Shown here piece by piece: positions 15,577 through 24,111 of a stretch of 64,000 bases of DNA (positions are counted from its first letter, which is position 1; each line of letters starts with the position of its first letter). A program made the translations under genes and the position numbers. This stretch comes from an uncultured Pelagibacteraceae bacterium (GTDB taxonomy: Bacteria > Pseudomonadota > Alphaproteobacteria > Pelagibacterales > Pelagibacteraceae), in contig CACBMB010000006.1 in NCBI GenBank assembly GCA_902540275.1, positions 1 through 64,000 on the forward strand, in the 5' to 3' direction. The notes beneath the pieces are model-generated. The model saw only the letters and a list, made by a program, of their open reading frames with translations, searched no databases and was not told where the DNA came from.

Positions 15577-16725
15577 ATGATGATAGAAAAAAAAATTTAC
15601 TCATCAATTTTAAAAGCTTTACCAAAAAAAAATCGATATCCCTTAAGCGAACCCGAAATTAACAATGTTGATAAAAGAATTATTTTAGAGTGTTTAAAAA
15701 CTGGCTGGGTTTCTTCAAATGGTATATATTTACTTAAATTTAAAAAAAAAATTCAACAAATTTTAAAAAATAAATTTATAGTCCCTGTAATTAATGGTAC
15801 TTCAGCTTTACATCTTGCCCTAATTGCAGCTAAAATTAAAAAAAATGATGAAGTAATTATTCCAGATTTATCTTATGTTTCAGCAGCTAATTCAATTAAA
15901 TATTTAGGTGCTACTCCAAATCTTGTAGATATTGAAACAGACAGTTATTCTATATGTCCAAAAAAACTAGAGTTTTACATTAAAAAAATTTGCATAAAAA
16001 AAAATGGATTTTTGCTTAATAAGAATACTGGTCGATATATTAAAGCTTTAATTTTAGTCCATGTTTTTGGATATACTGGTAACATAATTAAAATAAAACA
16101 ATTGTGTAAAAAATATAATTTAAAATTTATTGAGGATTCATCTGAATGTCTTGGTTCTTTTTTTAAAAAAAAACATTTAGGGACATTTGGAGATTTTGGA
16201 GTTTTAAGTTTTAATGGTAATAAGATAATTACGACTGGGGGTGGTGGAGCAGTAATATGTAATTCCAAAAAAAATTATAAATTACTAAAACATATTAGTG
16301 CAAATAGTAAAATTAATCATAAATGGAAATTTTATCATGATCGTATAGGTTATAATTATAGATTATCAAATTTAGCAGCTTCCTTAGGCTATTCTCAAAT
16401 CTTAAGGTTAAACTATTTTTTAAAAAAAAGATCTAAATTATATACTAAATATTTAAAATATTTTTCTTCTATAAAAGAAATTCAAATGTATAAACCAATA
16501 AAAGACTCTAAACCAAATCATTGGTTAATGTCATTCAGAATTAACAAAAAATATGCAAATCAACAATCAAAGATATTAAGTTACTTAATTAAAAAGAAAA
16601 TTTTTGTAAGACCTCCTTGGGAATTGATGAGTAGCTTGCCTATGTATAAACGTTGTCCCAAAGATAAAAATATTAATGCTCAAAATGTTCAAAAAACAGT
16701 CATTTGTTTACCCTCGAGTTTATGA
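15577..16725 (+). CDS. legC: LegC-like 4-aminotransferase (DegT/DnrJ family)
   Basis: This 382-aa PLP enzyme of the DegT/DnrJ/EryC1 type has a GTSALHLALIAAKI block for PLP phosphate binding, IEDSSECLG with the Asp that pairs with the PLP nitrogen, and Lys216 in SFNGNKIITTGGGG for the Schiff base. It would aminate the 4-keto product of LegB using glutamate. It begins 3 bp after legB and overlaps the next gene by ATGA. The N-terminal part, with PLSEPEINNVDKRIILECLKTGWVSS, is typical of the LegC subgroup. Confidence is high for the family and good for the role. Confidence 0.82.
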   Translation: MMIEKKIYSSILKALPKKNRYPLSEPEINNVDKRIILECLKTGWVSSNGIYLLKFKKKIQQILKNKFIVPVINGTSALHLALIAAKIKKNDEVIIPDLSYVSAANSIKYLGATPNLVDIETDSYSICPKKLEFYIKKICIKKNGFLLNKNTGRYIKALILVHVFGYTGNIIKIKQLCKKYNLKFIEDSSECLGSFFKKKHLGTFGDFGVLSFNGNKIITTGGGGAVICNSKKNYKLLKHISANSKINHKWKFYHDRIGYNYRLSNLAASLGYSQILRLNYFLKKRSKLYTKYLKYFSSIKEIQMYKPIKDSKPNHWLMSFRINKKYANQQSKILSYLIKKKIFVRPPWELMSSLPMYKRCPKDKNINAQNVQKTVICLPSSL

Positions 16726-17816
16726 TAAATATAGCTATCTTTTCATCAAATAGGGCAGATCTTTCATTTTTATATAATTTGTGTAGATTATTTGAAAAAA
16801 ATAACAAATATAAAGTTAAGACCATCTTAAGTGAGACTTCTAAGATAGATTTTAGATATATTAAAAGAAAAAATATTATTCAAGCTAATCTTAAAAATAT
16901 CAATACAGGAAGATATAATTTAATTAAAATATTGAGTAAATTACTCAATAAATACACAAAGTTGTTAGCAAAAATAAAACCTAAATATTTAATAATCGTA
17001 GGAGATCGTTACGAGTCTTTTGCAATGACAATTGTTTGTAATTTTTTGAATATAAAAATTATTCATATTGCAGGAGGAGATATTACAAAAGGTGCTTATG
17101 ATGATGAAATAAGAACCTATATAAGCAAATCATCATATATAAATTTTGTTACAAATGATGAGTCAAAAAAAAATTTAAAAAATTTAATTAAGGATAACTC
17201 AAAAATTTTTGATTATGGTAGTCCATCTTTAGATTATATCAAAGAAATTAGAAATGTTAGCAAAAAAGAAATATCTCAAAGATTAAATCTTTCTTTCAAT
17301 AAAAATAATATTCTAGTAACTTTTCATCCAGAAACAAAATATTTAAATTCAACTCTAAGAAATTTAAAGAATTTATTAGCATCATTAATAAGTCTTGGAA
17401 ATGAATATAATATTTATTTTACAGGTTCTAATATCGATACTTTTGGAAAAATATTTAATAAAACAATAAAAGATACAGTTAACAGAAAAAATAACTTTTA
17501 TTTTTTTTCAAACTTAGGGAGCAAAAACTACATTCAGTTAGCGAAAAATTGCGATATAATTATTGGGAATTCATCCAGCATTGTATATGAGATGCCATTT
17601 TTAGGTTTAAAATCTATTTTAGTTGGTCGAAGACAAGATGGAAGATTTATGTCAAATAAGATAACTAAAATTGAGGCAAAAAAAAAAACAATTATTAAAA
17701 CTATAAAAAAAATTATCAGAAAAAAAAATCCCAAAAAAGAGTTAAAAACATTCGGTAACGGAAACTCCTCAAAGAAGATTTTTAAAAAGATACATAGTCT
17801 TATAAATGACAAATAA
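16722..17816 (+). CDS. legG: LegG/NeuC-like hydrolysing NDP-sugar 2-epimerase
   Basis: This 364-aa protein has the UDP-GlcNAc 2-epimerase (GT-B like) fold: IVGDRYESFAMTI, IHIAGGDITKGAYDDEIR, FHPETKYLNST and IGNSSSIVYEMPFLG. GDR and GGE/D-type motifs mark the hydrolysing branch (NeuC/LegG), which frees the 2-epimerised amino sugar from its nucleotide. I chose ATG 16722, which overlaps the legC stop as ATGA. A TTG at 16704 would add six residues not seen in the family. It precedes the synthase gene, overlapping it by 11 bp, as expected in a nonulosonate operon. Confidence 0.82.
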   Translation: MINIAIFSSNRADLSFLYNLCRLFEKNNKYKVKTILSETSKIDFRYIKRKNIIQANLKNINTGRYNLIKILSKLLNKYTKLLAKIKPKYLIIVGDRYESFAMTIVCNFLNIKIIHIAGGDITKGAYDDEIRTYISKSSYINFVTNDESKKNLKNLIKDNSKIFDYGSPSLDYIKEIRNVSKKEISQRLNLSFNKNNILVTFHPETKYLNSTLRNLKNLLASLISLGNEYNIYFTGSNIDTFGKIFNKTIKDTVNRKNNFYFFSNLGSKNYIQLAKNCDIIIGNSSSIVYEMPFLGLKSILVGRRQDGRFMSNKITKIEAKKKTIIKTIKKIIRKKNPKKELKTFGNGNSSKKIFKKIHSLINDK

Positions 17817-18873
17817 AATAAATCTTATTGCTGAAATAGGAGTAAATCATAATGGTAAAGTTAATGATGCTAAAAAAATGATTTTATTAGCAAAAAGAGC
17901 AAAATGCGATTTTGTAAAATTTCAATTATTTAAAGCTGAAAACTTAGTTAAAAAAAATACAATCTTGGCAAATTATCAAAAGAAGAATTCTTTAAATTCA
18001 AAAACTCAATTCGATATGCTCAAGAAGCTACAACTAAATTATAAACAGCTTGAACAGATCAAAAAATTTTGTGACAAAAATAAAATAGAATTTTTGTGTA
18101 CAGCCTTTGATTTAGAGGGAATTAAATATTTAAAAGAAAACCTAAAAATGAAATTTATAAAAATTTCTTCAACTGATTTAGATAATTATCCAATGTTATT
18201 TTATGCTGGAAAAAACTTCAACAAAATCTTTTTATCAACTGGTCTTTCAAATATGAAAAAAGTTGAAATGGCTTTAAAAATTTTATGTTATTCACAGAAG
18301 CTTCAAAATTTACAGGATTGCTCAAAAAAAATTTTTAAAAATAAAAAAATTGATTATTCTTTAATAAAAAAAAAAGTTGTATTATTTCAATGTACCTCAT
18401 CTTATCCTTGTAAAGATGAAGAGGTAAATCTTAATGTTTTAGAAACCTATAAAAAAAAATTTAATTTGGAGATTGGTTTCTCTGATCATTCATTAGGGAC
18501 AGAACTCGCTTTAGTTTCCGTTGGTTTTGGTTGTAGATATATTGAAAAACATTTTACATTAAATAAAAAATCCAAAGGTCCAGACCACGCAACATCGATA
18601 AACTATGATGAATTAGAATATTTAAGCACTGCGCTAAAAAAAGCAGGTAAAGCATTGGGAAATTTTAAAAAAAAATTAACTCCTAGTGAAATTAAAAATA
18701 AAAAAGCCGTTAAAAAAACTTACTATTTCAAAAATGAGGTTTTGAAAAAATCATATGTTGATTTAGACGATTTAATTTTTAAAAGACCTTTTGAGAAAGA
18801 AAATAGTACAAAAATTTTCAAAATTATTGGAAAAAAGTTAAAAAAAAATATTAAAAAAAATTCAATTCTTTAA
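17806..18873 (+). CDS. legI: LegI/NeuB-like nonulosonate synthase
   Basis: This 355-aa protein starts with the NeuB TIM-barrel motif IAEIGVNHNGKVNDAKKMI, followed by FVKFQLFKAENLV, FLCTAFDLEG and a metal/PEP-binding GFSDHSLGTELALVS and YIEKHFTLNK. A C-terminal SAF (antifreeze-like) segment from about residue 290 is present. It condenses the free 6-carbon amino sugar from LegG with phosphoenolpyruvate to give the nine-carbon acid. Full length and all main motifs are present. Legionaminic rather than sialic or pseudaminic acid is inferred from LegB and LegC. Confidence 0.87.
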   Translation: MTNKINLIAEIGVNHNGKVNDAKKMILLAKRAKCDFVKFQLFKAENLVKKNTILANYQKKNSLNSKTQFDMLKKLQLNYKQLEQIKKFCDKNKIEFLCTAFDLEGIKYLKENLKMKFIKISSTDLDNYPMLFYAGKNFNKIFLSTGLSNMKKVEMALKILCYSQKLQNLQDCSKKIFKNKKIDYSLIKKKVVLFQCTSSYPCKDEEVNLNVLETYKKKFNLEIGFSDHSLGTELALVSVGFGCRYIEKHFTLNKKSKGPDHATSINYDELEYLSTALKKAGKALGNFKKKLTPSEIKNKKAVKKTYYFKNEVLKKSYVDLDDLIFKRPFEKENSTKIFKIIGKKLKKNIKKNSIL

Positions 18874-18875
18874 AA

Positions 18876-19793
18876 ATGAAAGTAGGTATTTTTGCTGATG
18901 GAATTTGGGGGCTAAATTTTATAAAATTATTAAGCTCAGATAAAAATTTTATCATTAACTTCGTTGTTTTGAGACAAAAGATTGATCAAAATATATTTAA
19001 TTACTGTAACAAAAAAAATTTAAAATATTTTAGTTTTAAAAATATTAATAATAAAAAAAATATCAATATTTTAAACAAATTTAATTCAGATATTTCAATT
19101 TCAATGTCATATAATCAAATTTTTGATAAGAATTTTCTAAATATTTATAAAAATAGAATTATCAATTGTCATGCAGGAGCATTACCATTTTATAGAGGGA
19201 GATCTCCAATTAATTGGGCAATAATAAATGGAGAAAAAAAGATAGGCATTACAACTCATATTATTAATACAGGAATAGATAAAGGAGATATTTTGGACCA
19301 AAAATTTATAATTATTAAAAAAGAGGATAACTACAAATCAATTTTAAATAAATGTTACAAATTATGTCCAAAACAATTATATGGTGTATTAAAAAAATTA
19401 AAAAATAAATCAATCAAAAGCAAAAAACAATCACTTATATCAAAAAAAGGCAGTTATTATTTTAAAAGAAAAAAAGGGGATGAAATTATTAATTTTAATG
19501 AATCTTACATTAATGTAAATAATTTCATAAGGGGTTTAGTATTTCCTTCAGTTGGAGCTACCTTTTTTTATAATAAAAAAAAATTTAAAGTGAATTACTC
19601 AAATTTAGTAAAAAATAAGAAAATAAAAAATATTAAAAATGGCACAGTAATAGATGTCACAAAAACAAAATTAAAAATTAAATTACTTAATGCTATTATT
19701 TACTTTGGTAAAATTTATTATAAAAATAGTTATATAACTGACTTAAAAAAAAATTTTAAAAAGTATTCTATATTAAAAGGAAAAAATGTTTAA
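18876..19793 (+). CDS. Sugar N-formyltransferase (methionyl-tRNA formyltransferase family)
   Basis: This 305-aa protein has the formyltransferase core NCHAGALPFYRGRSPINWAI and THIINTGIDKGDIL, with the catalytic triad N97-H99-D135 where ArnA has N102-H104-D140. The enzyme moves a formyl group from 10-formyl-tetrahydrofolate to a sugar amine. The C-terminal part (residues 200-305) matches the small barrel seen in some formyltransferases. It lies between the synthase and the GDP-sugar gene, where no LegH-type N-acetyltransferase occurs, so it may formylate the 4-amino (later N-7) position of the nonulosonate. It overlaps the next gene by 8 bp. Confidence 0.8.
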   Translation: MKVGIFADGIWGLNFIKLLSSDKNFIINFVVLRQKIDQNIFNYCNKKNLKYFSFKNINNKKNINILNKFNSDISISMSYNQIFDKNFLNIYKNRIINCHAGALPFYRGRSPINWAIINGEKKIGITTHIINTGIDKGDILDQKFIIIKKEDNYKSILNKCYKLCPKQLYGVLKKLKNKSIKSKKQSLISKKGSYYFKRKKGDEIINFNESYINVNNFIRGLVFPSVGATFFYNKKKFKVNYSNLVKNKKIKNIKNGTVIDVTKTKLKIKLLNAIIYFGKIYYKNSYITDLKKNFKKYSILKGKNV

Positions 19794-20856
19794 AAAAATT
19801 AAGGCAAATATCATTCCTCAAAAGGCATCAATTGAAAAAGCGATTAATAAGATGGAGATATCTCAAAAAAAAATACTTTTAGTTGTGTCAAATAATAAAT
19901 TTTTAGGAACGGTCACAGACGGAGATTTCCGAAGATTTTTTTTAATGAAAAATAGAAATTTAAAGTCTTCAATATCCTCAATTGCAAATAAAAACCCTAC
20001 AATTCTAAAAATTTCAGAAATTAGTAAAAAAAATAAGATTAAAAATATATTTTTACATAAGGCAGTTAATTATATTCCAGTTCTGAATAAAAAAAATATT
20101 CCTGTAGGAATATTAGATAGAGAGAATTACTTTGATTTTGAGATTAAAAATAATTTTCCAATAATAATCATGGCTGGTGGATTTGGTAAAAGATTAGGAT
20201 CAATTACCAAAACTATCCCAAAGCCAGCTGTACAGATTAATGGTATACCAATGATAAATAAACTTATACAGAAATTGTATAAAGATAATTTTAAGGAGTT
20301 TTATATTTCTTTGTTTTATAAAAGTAATTTGATTAAAAATGCTCTTAAAAAGAATTTTAAAATAAATAATTTAATAAATATAAATTATTTTACAGAGATA
20401 AAACCTTTAGGAACAGCCGGTTCAATATTTAAAATAATTAAAAAATTTAAATTATCAGGACCAATAATGGTAATCAATTCAGATATTATGACAAATATTA
20501 ATTTCCAAGACGTAATTAATTATTATTATAAAAATAAATCAGATCATTTAGTTTGTGTAAAAGAAATTAAAACTTCAGTGCCTTACGGAATATGTAAAAT
20601 AAGAAAAGAAAAATTGATCAAAATAGAGGAAAAAATCGAGATATCAAACTATATCAATGCAGGGATATACATATTCAATTCATCAAAATTAAAGAAAATA
20701 AAAATAAAAAGTAAAATAGATATGGATAAACTTTTGCATCAACTAATCTCCAAAAAAAATAGAATTACTACTTTTCCTATCAATGAGTTTTGGATTGATT
20801 TGGGTACTCCCACAAATATTGATAGAGCCCAGATAATTGATGCACTTACTATCTAA
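19786..20856 (+). CDS. ptmE: CBS-domain sugar-1-phosphate nucleotidyltransferase (PtmE-like)
   Basis: This 356-aa protein joins an N-terminal CBS-domain pair (about residues 1-120; GTVTDGDFRRFFL, YIPVLNKKNIPVGILDREN) to a nucleotidyltransferase domain from about residue 124 (IIMAGGFGKRLGSITKTIPKP, INSDIMTNI, YINAGIYIF). This order is that of Campylobacter PtmE, glucosamine-1-phosphate guanylyltransferase, which supplies the GDP-sugar for legionaminic acid. The CBS pair may sense an adenine nucleotide or SAM. The call depends on architecture plus neighbours. A related NDP-sugar pyrophosphorylase for another sugar remains possible. Confidence 0.75.
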   Translation: MFKKIKANIIPQKASIEKAINKMEISQKKILLVVSNNKFLGTVTDGDFRRFFLMKNRNLKSSISSIANKNPTILKISEISKKNKIKNIFLHKAVNYIPVLNKKNIPVGILDRENYFDFEIKNNFPIIIMAGGFGKRLGSITKTIPKPAVQINGIPMINKLIQKLYKDNFKEFYISLFYKSNLIKNALKKNFKINNLININYFTEIKPLGTAGSIFKIIKKFKLSGPIMVINSDIMTNINFQDVINYYYKNKSDHLVCVKEIKTSVPYGICKIRKEKLIKIEEKIEISNYINAGIYIFNSSKLKKIKIKSKIDMDKLLHQLISKKNRITTFPINEFWIDLGTPTNIDRAQIIDALTI

Positions 20857-21533
20857 TGAAAATTAAAGACATATTTATTTTTGCAAGAGGAGGATCTAAA
20901 GAGATAAAAAATAAAAATATAATTAAGATTAAAGGTAAGCCTTTAATTTCATATTCAATTAATTTTGCCAAAAATTTAAAAATAAAAAATATTTTTATAT
21001 CAACTGATAGCAAAAAAATAAAAAGTATAGCAAAAAAAAAGAGAACTTTTCTAATAGATAGACCAAAGAATTTAGCGACTGACAAATCACCTGAGATTTA
21101 TTCATGGAAGCATGCAATCAATTGGTATGAAAATAAATTTAAAAAAAAATTAGAAATTTTCGTATCTTTACCAACCACATCTCCATTAAGAAAAAAAAAA
21201 GATTTTTTAAGTGCATTAAAATTATTTAACAGCTCAAGGTGTGATATGTTGGTAGCAATTTATAAACCAAATCATTTTCCATCTTTTAATATTGTAAAAA
21301 GAATGAAAAAAAATAATATTAAGATTTATGAAAGCAATAAATCGGTTACTAATAGACAAATAGTAAATAATGTATTTAACATTGCTACTTGTTTTTATAT
21401 TGCAAACAGAAATTATGTCATGAAAACTGATAATTTGTTTTCGGGAAATATAAAGGGCATAGAAGTTGATGAAGAAAGTGCTTTTGATTTAGATACAAAA
21501 TTTCAATTAAAAATTTTAAAAAAATTAATTTAA
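20856..21533 (+). CDS. legF: LegF/NeuA-like CMP-nonulosonate cytidylyltransferase
   Basis: This 225-aa protein has the N-terminal IFARGGSKEIKNKNI loop, the CTP-binding motif of CMP-sialic acid synthetases, here with Glu and Lys replacing the usual Gly and Pro. It also has FISTDSKKI, FVSLPTTSPLRKKKD and GIEVDEESAFDLDT near the C-terminus, which is the metal-binding end of the family. It would activate the nonulosonate as the CMP-sugar for transfer. It overlaps ptmE by one base and is followed directly by the PtmA-like gene. Family is firm; specificity follows from the operon. Confidence 0.82.
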   Translation: MKIKDIFIFARGGSKEIKNKNIIKIKGKPLISYSINFAKNLKIKNIFISTDSKKIKSIAKKKRTFLIDRPKNLATDKSPEIYSWKHAINWYENKFKKKLEIFVSLPTTSPLRKKKDFLSALKLFNSSRCDMLVAIYKPNHFPSFNIVKRMKKNNIKIYESNKSVTNRQIVNNVFNIATCFYIANRNYVMKTDNLFSGNIKGIEVDEESAFDLDTKFQLKILKKLI

Positions 21534-22319
21534 ATGTTAAAAAATCAATTCAATTTAAAAAATAAAAATATACTCGTTCTAGGTGGGTTTGGTCTTATTG
21601 GCTTTGAGACGGTACAAGGAATGTTACACCTGGGAGCAAATGTTTTAATTTTAGATAAAATATTTGATAAAAAAAAATTTAATAAATTAAAAATTGAATT
21701 TAAAAAAAAAATTTCATATAAAAAATTTGATTTATCTAAAAATAATATAAAAAAATTTAATAAAATTTTAGCAAATAGCACAGTTTATGTAAATTGTTCG
21801 TACCCAAAAACTTCAGACTGGAATCATAATAGTTTTTCTAGAATAACTGATAATGTATTAAAGAATAGTTTAAATGATAATTTAGTGCCATCAATCACAA
21901 CCGCAATAGCGTTTGCAGAATATTTGAAAAAAAATAAAAAAAGTGGTTCTATTATTCAACTTGGATCAATATATGGATTAGTTGGTCAGAATCCAAATGT
22001 ATATAAAAAAACTAAAATTTTAGAAAATAATAGCTACACATTAATTAAATCTGGTTTGTCACATTTTTCTAAACAAATGTGTTCATATTATTCAAAAGAT
22101 AAAATAAGAATAAATACTGTATGTCCAGGAGGAATAAAAAGTAAAAAAGACAAAAATCAGTCTAAAAAATTTATAAAAAACTACAGTTCAATAGTTCCCA
22201 TTGGAAGATTGGCTGAACCAAATGAGATTGCATCATGTATAATTTTTTTGTCAATGGATGCATCTTCTTATATCACAGGATCATCATTGATCGTTGATGG
22301 TGGATGGACATCAATATAA
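21534..22319 (+). CDS. ptmA: PtmA-like short-chain dehydrogenase
   Basis: This 261-aa SDR has VLGGFGLIGFETVQGML at the N-terminus, an NCSYPKTSDWNHNSF block, QLGSIYGLVGQ with the catalytic Ser and Y-TLI-K (NSYTLIKSGL). The tail is ASSYITGSSLIVDGGWTSI. The substituted loops, especially NCSYP in place of NNA, and the position after the CMP-sugar synthase match PtmA, an SDR of the Campylobacter legionaminic/flagellin-modification locus needed for the amino-sugar precursor. It abuts legF (TAAATG). The exact reaction is not established by sequence. Confidence 0.72.
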   Translation: MLKNQFNLKNKNILVLGGFGLIGFETVQGMLHLGANVLILDKIFDKKKFNKLKIEFKKKISYKKFDLSKNNIKKFNKILANSTVYVNCSYPKTSDWNHNSFSRITDNVLKNSLNDNLVPSITTAIAFAEYLKKNKKSGSIIQLGSIYGLVGQNPNVYKKTKILENNSYTLIKSGLSHFSKQMCSYYSKDKIRINTVCPGGIKSKKDKNQSKKFIKNYSSIVPIGRLAEPNEIASCIIFLSMDASSYITGSSLIVDGGWTSI

Positions 22320-22359
22320 CTCTTGATCTAATTGGAATTTATTATAGACATCAAAAAAT

Positions 22360-23190
22360 ATGATTAAATATTCAAATAAAGATGTAAAAATTTTAAAATC
22401 TTGGGGAATGTTTGAAGACCCCTTCAAAGCAGTTAAAGATTATTCTCATTTAAAATCAGATTTGAGATGGAAAAACAAAGAACATCTTGATGCATATCAT
22501 AAGTATTGGATAAGAAGAGAAAAATGGACAAAAAATGTTAATTTTGAAAAATACTATAAAAGTGCATCCAAACCAATTGATAGAAGAACTTGGGAATATT
22601 TAAGATTAAGAAAATCTTATTACATTATGCCATTAGGATGGAATAATATAGCTAAGGATGGAGTTAATATCTTGGATGTAGGATGTGGTGATGGTGATAT
22701 CACGCAGAATTTGATTGAGTATATATCAAAAAAATCAAAAAGGAATGTAAAAATAAATATTTATGGAATAGATATTAATGCTTCAAGAATTAATAATTGT
22801 AAAAAATTAGTTAAAGCAAAAGCGAAAAATATAGAATTAAATTTTATAGTAGATGATTTAGCTAAAAAAAATTATTCACGTTTTAAAAAAAATTTTTTTG
22901 ATTATTGTATATGCGTTGGGGTTCTTGAAATTTTAACAGAGGAAAAACTTAATATTTTTTTGAAAAATTTATCAAAAATTGTAAGTAAAGGTTTATATAT
23001 TGAAGATGTAGCTGAGACTTTTCCTGGAGGATGGCCGAGGCATAACTTAGGTTATTATTTATTAAAACATCAGTTTAAAATTAAAAAAAGGCATTTAATT
23101 TTTTCGGAACCATTTAAAAAGAATAAATTATCAGATCCTAAAAAAATTTGGCCAATAATTTTAGATCAAAATATTTGGGCAGAAAAGTAA
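22360..23190 (+). CDS. Class I SAM-dependent methyltransferase
   Basis: This 276-aa protein has a roughly 100-residue basic N-terminal region (WKNKEHLDAYHKYWIRREKW) before SAM motif I, ILDVGCGDGDITQNL. IYGIDINASRINNC (motif II acidic residue) and FDYCICVGVLEIL (motif IV) follow. It should methylate a glycan or nucleotide sugar. It comes 40 bp after the Leg operon and touches the deacetylase-like gene (TAAATG). No close family is recognised, so the target atom is unknown. Confidence 0.75.
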   Translation: MIKYSNKDVKILKSWGMFEDPFKAVKDYSHLKSDLRWKNKEHLDAYHKYWIRREKWTKNVNFEKYYKSASKPIDRRTWEYLRLRKSYYIMPLGWNNIAKDGVNILDVGCGDGDITQNLIEYISKKSKRNVKINIYGIDINASRINNCKKLVKAKAKNIELNFIVDDLAKKNYSRFKKNFFDYCICVGVLEILTEEKLNIFLKNLSKIVSKGLYIEDVAETFPGGWPRHNLGYYLLKHQFKIKKRHLIFSEPFKKNKLSDPKKIWPIILDQNIWAEK

Positions 23191-24111
23191 ATGAAGAAAA
23201 TTGTTGGACCCGCAGGCATAATGGTTCATGGGATTCATAAAGATAATCATAAACCTCAATCTCAGGGCTCTATTTCATTAAATAAACTTGAAAAAATAAT
23301 TAAGAAACTTAAAAAAAGAATTATAGACGCTGATAAATGGATTGAAAAATCCTTAAATAATAAATTAAAAAAAAATGATTTATGTTTGACTTTGGATGAC
23401 AATTTAAGATCTCAAATGAAATATGCTATACCGCTTTTAAAAAAATTAAAGATAAAAGCTTTTTTCTTTATATATACTTCCGTTTATGAAAAAAAAAATT
23501 ATGAATTTGAAATATTTAGATACTTTTATAATTTGAAATATCCTTCATTTAAAAATTTTTTTAACGATTTTTACAAATTTTTAATTAATTCAAAATATAA
23601 AAAAAAAATAATTAAAATTAATGATAACAAAATAAGTAATTACTTATCAAAATATGAATTTTATTCTAAAGAAGATAGATATTTCAGATATTTGAGAGAT
23701 GAATTCTTCAGCCCTAGTCAGTTTAAAGATATTTGTAATACATTTATGAAAAAAAAGAATTTTGATTACCAGAATAAAAAAATATTTAAGAAAATATGGA
23801 TTACAAAAAAAGAAATAAAAAAAATTACAAATATTGGACATCACGTTGGCCTTCATTCTCACGATCATAATAAAAATATTTTTAAAATGAGTTTTAAAAA
23901 ACAAATGTATCAATATAAAAAAAATTTTAATTATATAAAAAAAATAACAGGAATTTCTCCACTTTCTGCAAGTTATCCCTTTAACTCACATAATAAAGAT
24001 TCAAAATTAATTTTAAAAAAATTGAATATAAGCCATGTTTTTCTTGCAAGACATAAAATACCAGCTAGAAACTCCTTTGAAATAAATAGATACGATATTA
24101 AAGAGATATGA
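23191..24111 (+). CDS. Polysaccharide deacetylase-like (NodB-fold) protein
   Basis: This 306-aa protein has a divergent NodB homology domain. LCLTLDDNLRSQ carries the two Asp residues (D69, D70) of motif 1, with Asn replacing Gly after them. A GHHVGLHSHDHNKN segment has the metal-binding His pair, and ASYPFNSHNKDS corresponds to motif 3. The family removes N- or O-acetyl groups using a divalent metal. There is no signal peptide, so it would act in the cytosol on a precursor. It overlaps the amidinotransferase by 4 bp. This is notable because deacetylation exposes an amine, the kind of group that enzyme would modify. Confidence 0.75.
   Translation: MKKIVGPAGIMVHGIHKDNHKPQSQGSISLNKLEKIIKKLKKRIIDADKWIEKSLNNKLKKNDLCLTLDDNLRSQMKYAIPLLKKLKIKAFFFIYTSVYEKKNYEFEIFRYFYNLKYPSFKNFFNDFYKFLINSKYKKKIIKINDNKISNYLSKYEFYSKEDRYFRYLRDEFFSPSQFKDICNTFMKKKNFDYQNKKIFKKIWITKKEIKKITNIGHHVGLHSHDHNKNIFKMSFKKQMYQYKKNFNYIKKITGISPLSASYPFNSHNKDSKLILKKLNISHVFLARHKIPARNSFEINRYDIKEI

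Noticed and set aside
16704-16721. TTG start for legG six codons upstream
   Set aside because: ATG 16722 gives the usual ATGA overlap with legC and a normal family N-terminus.
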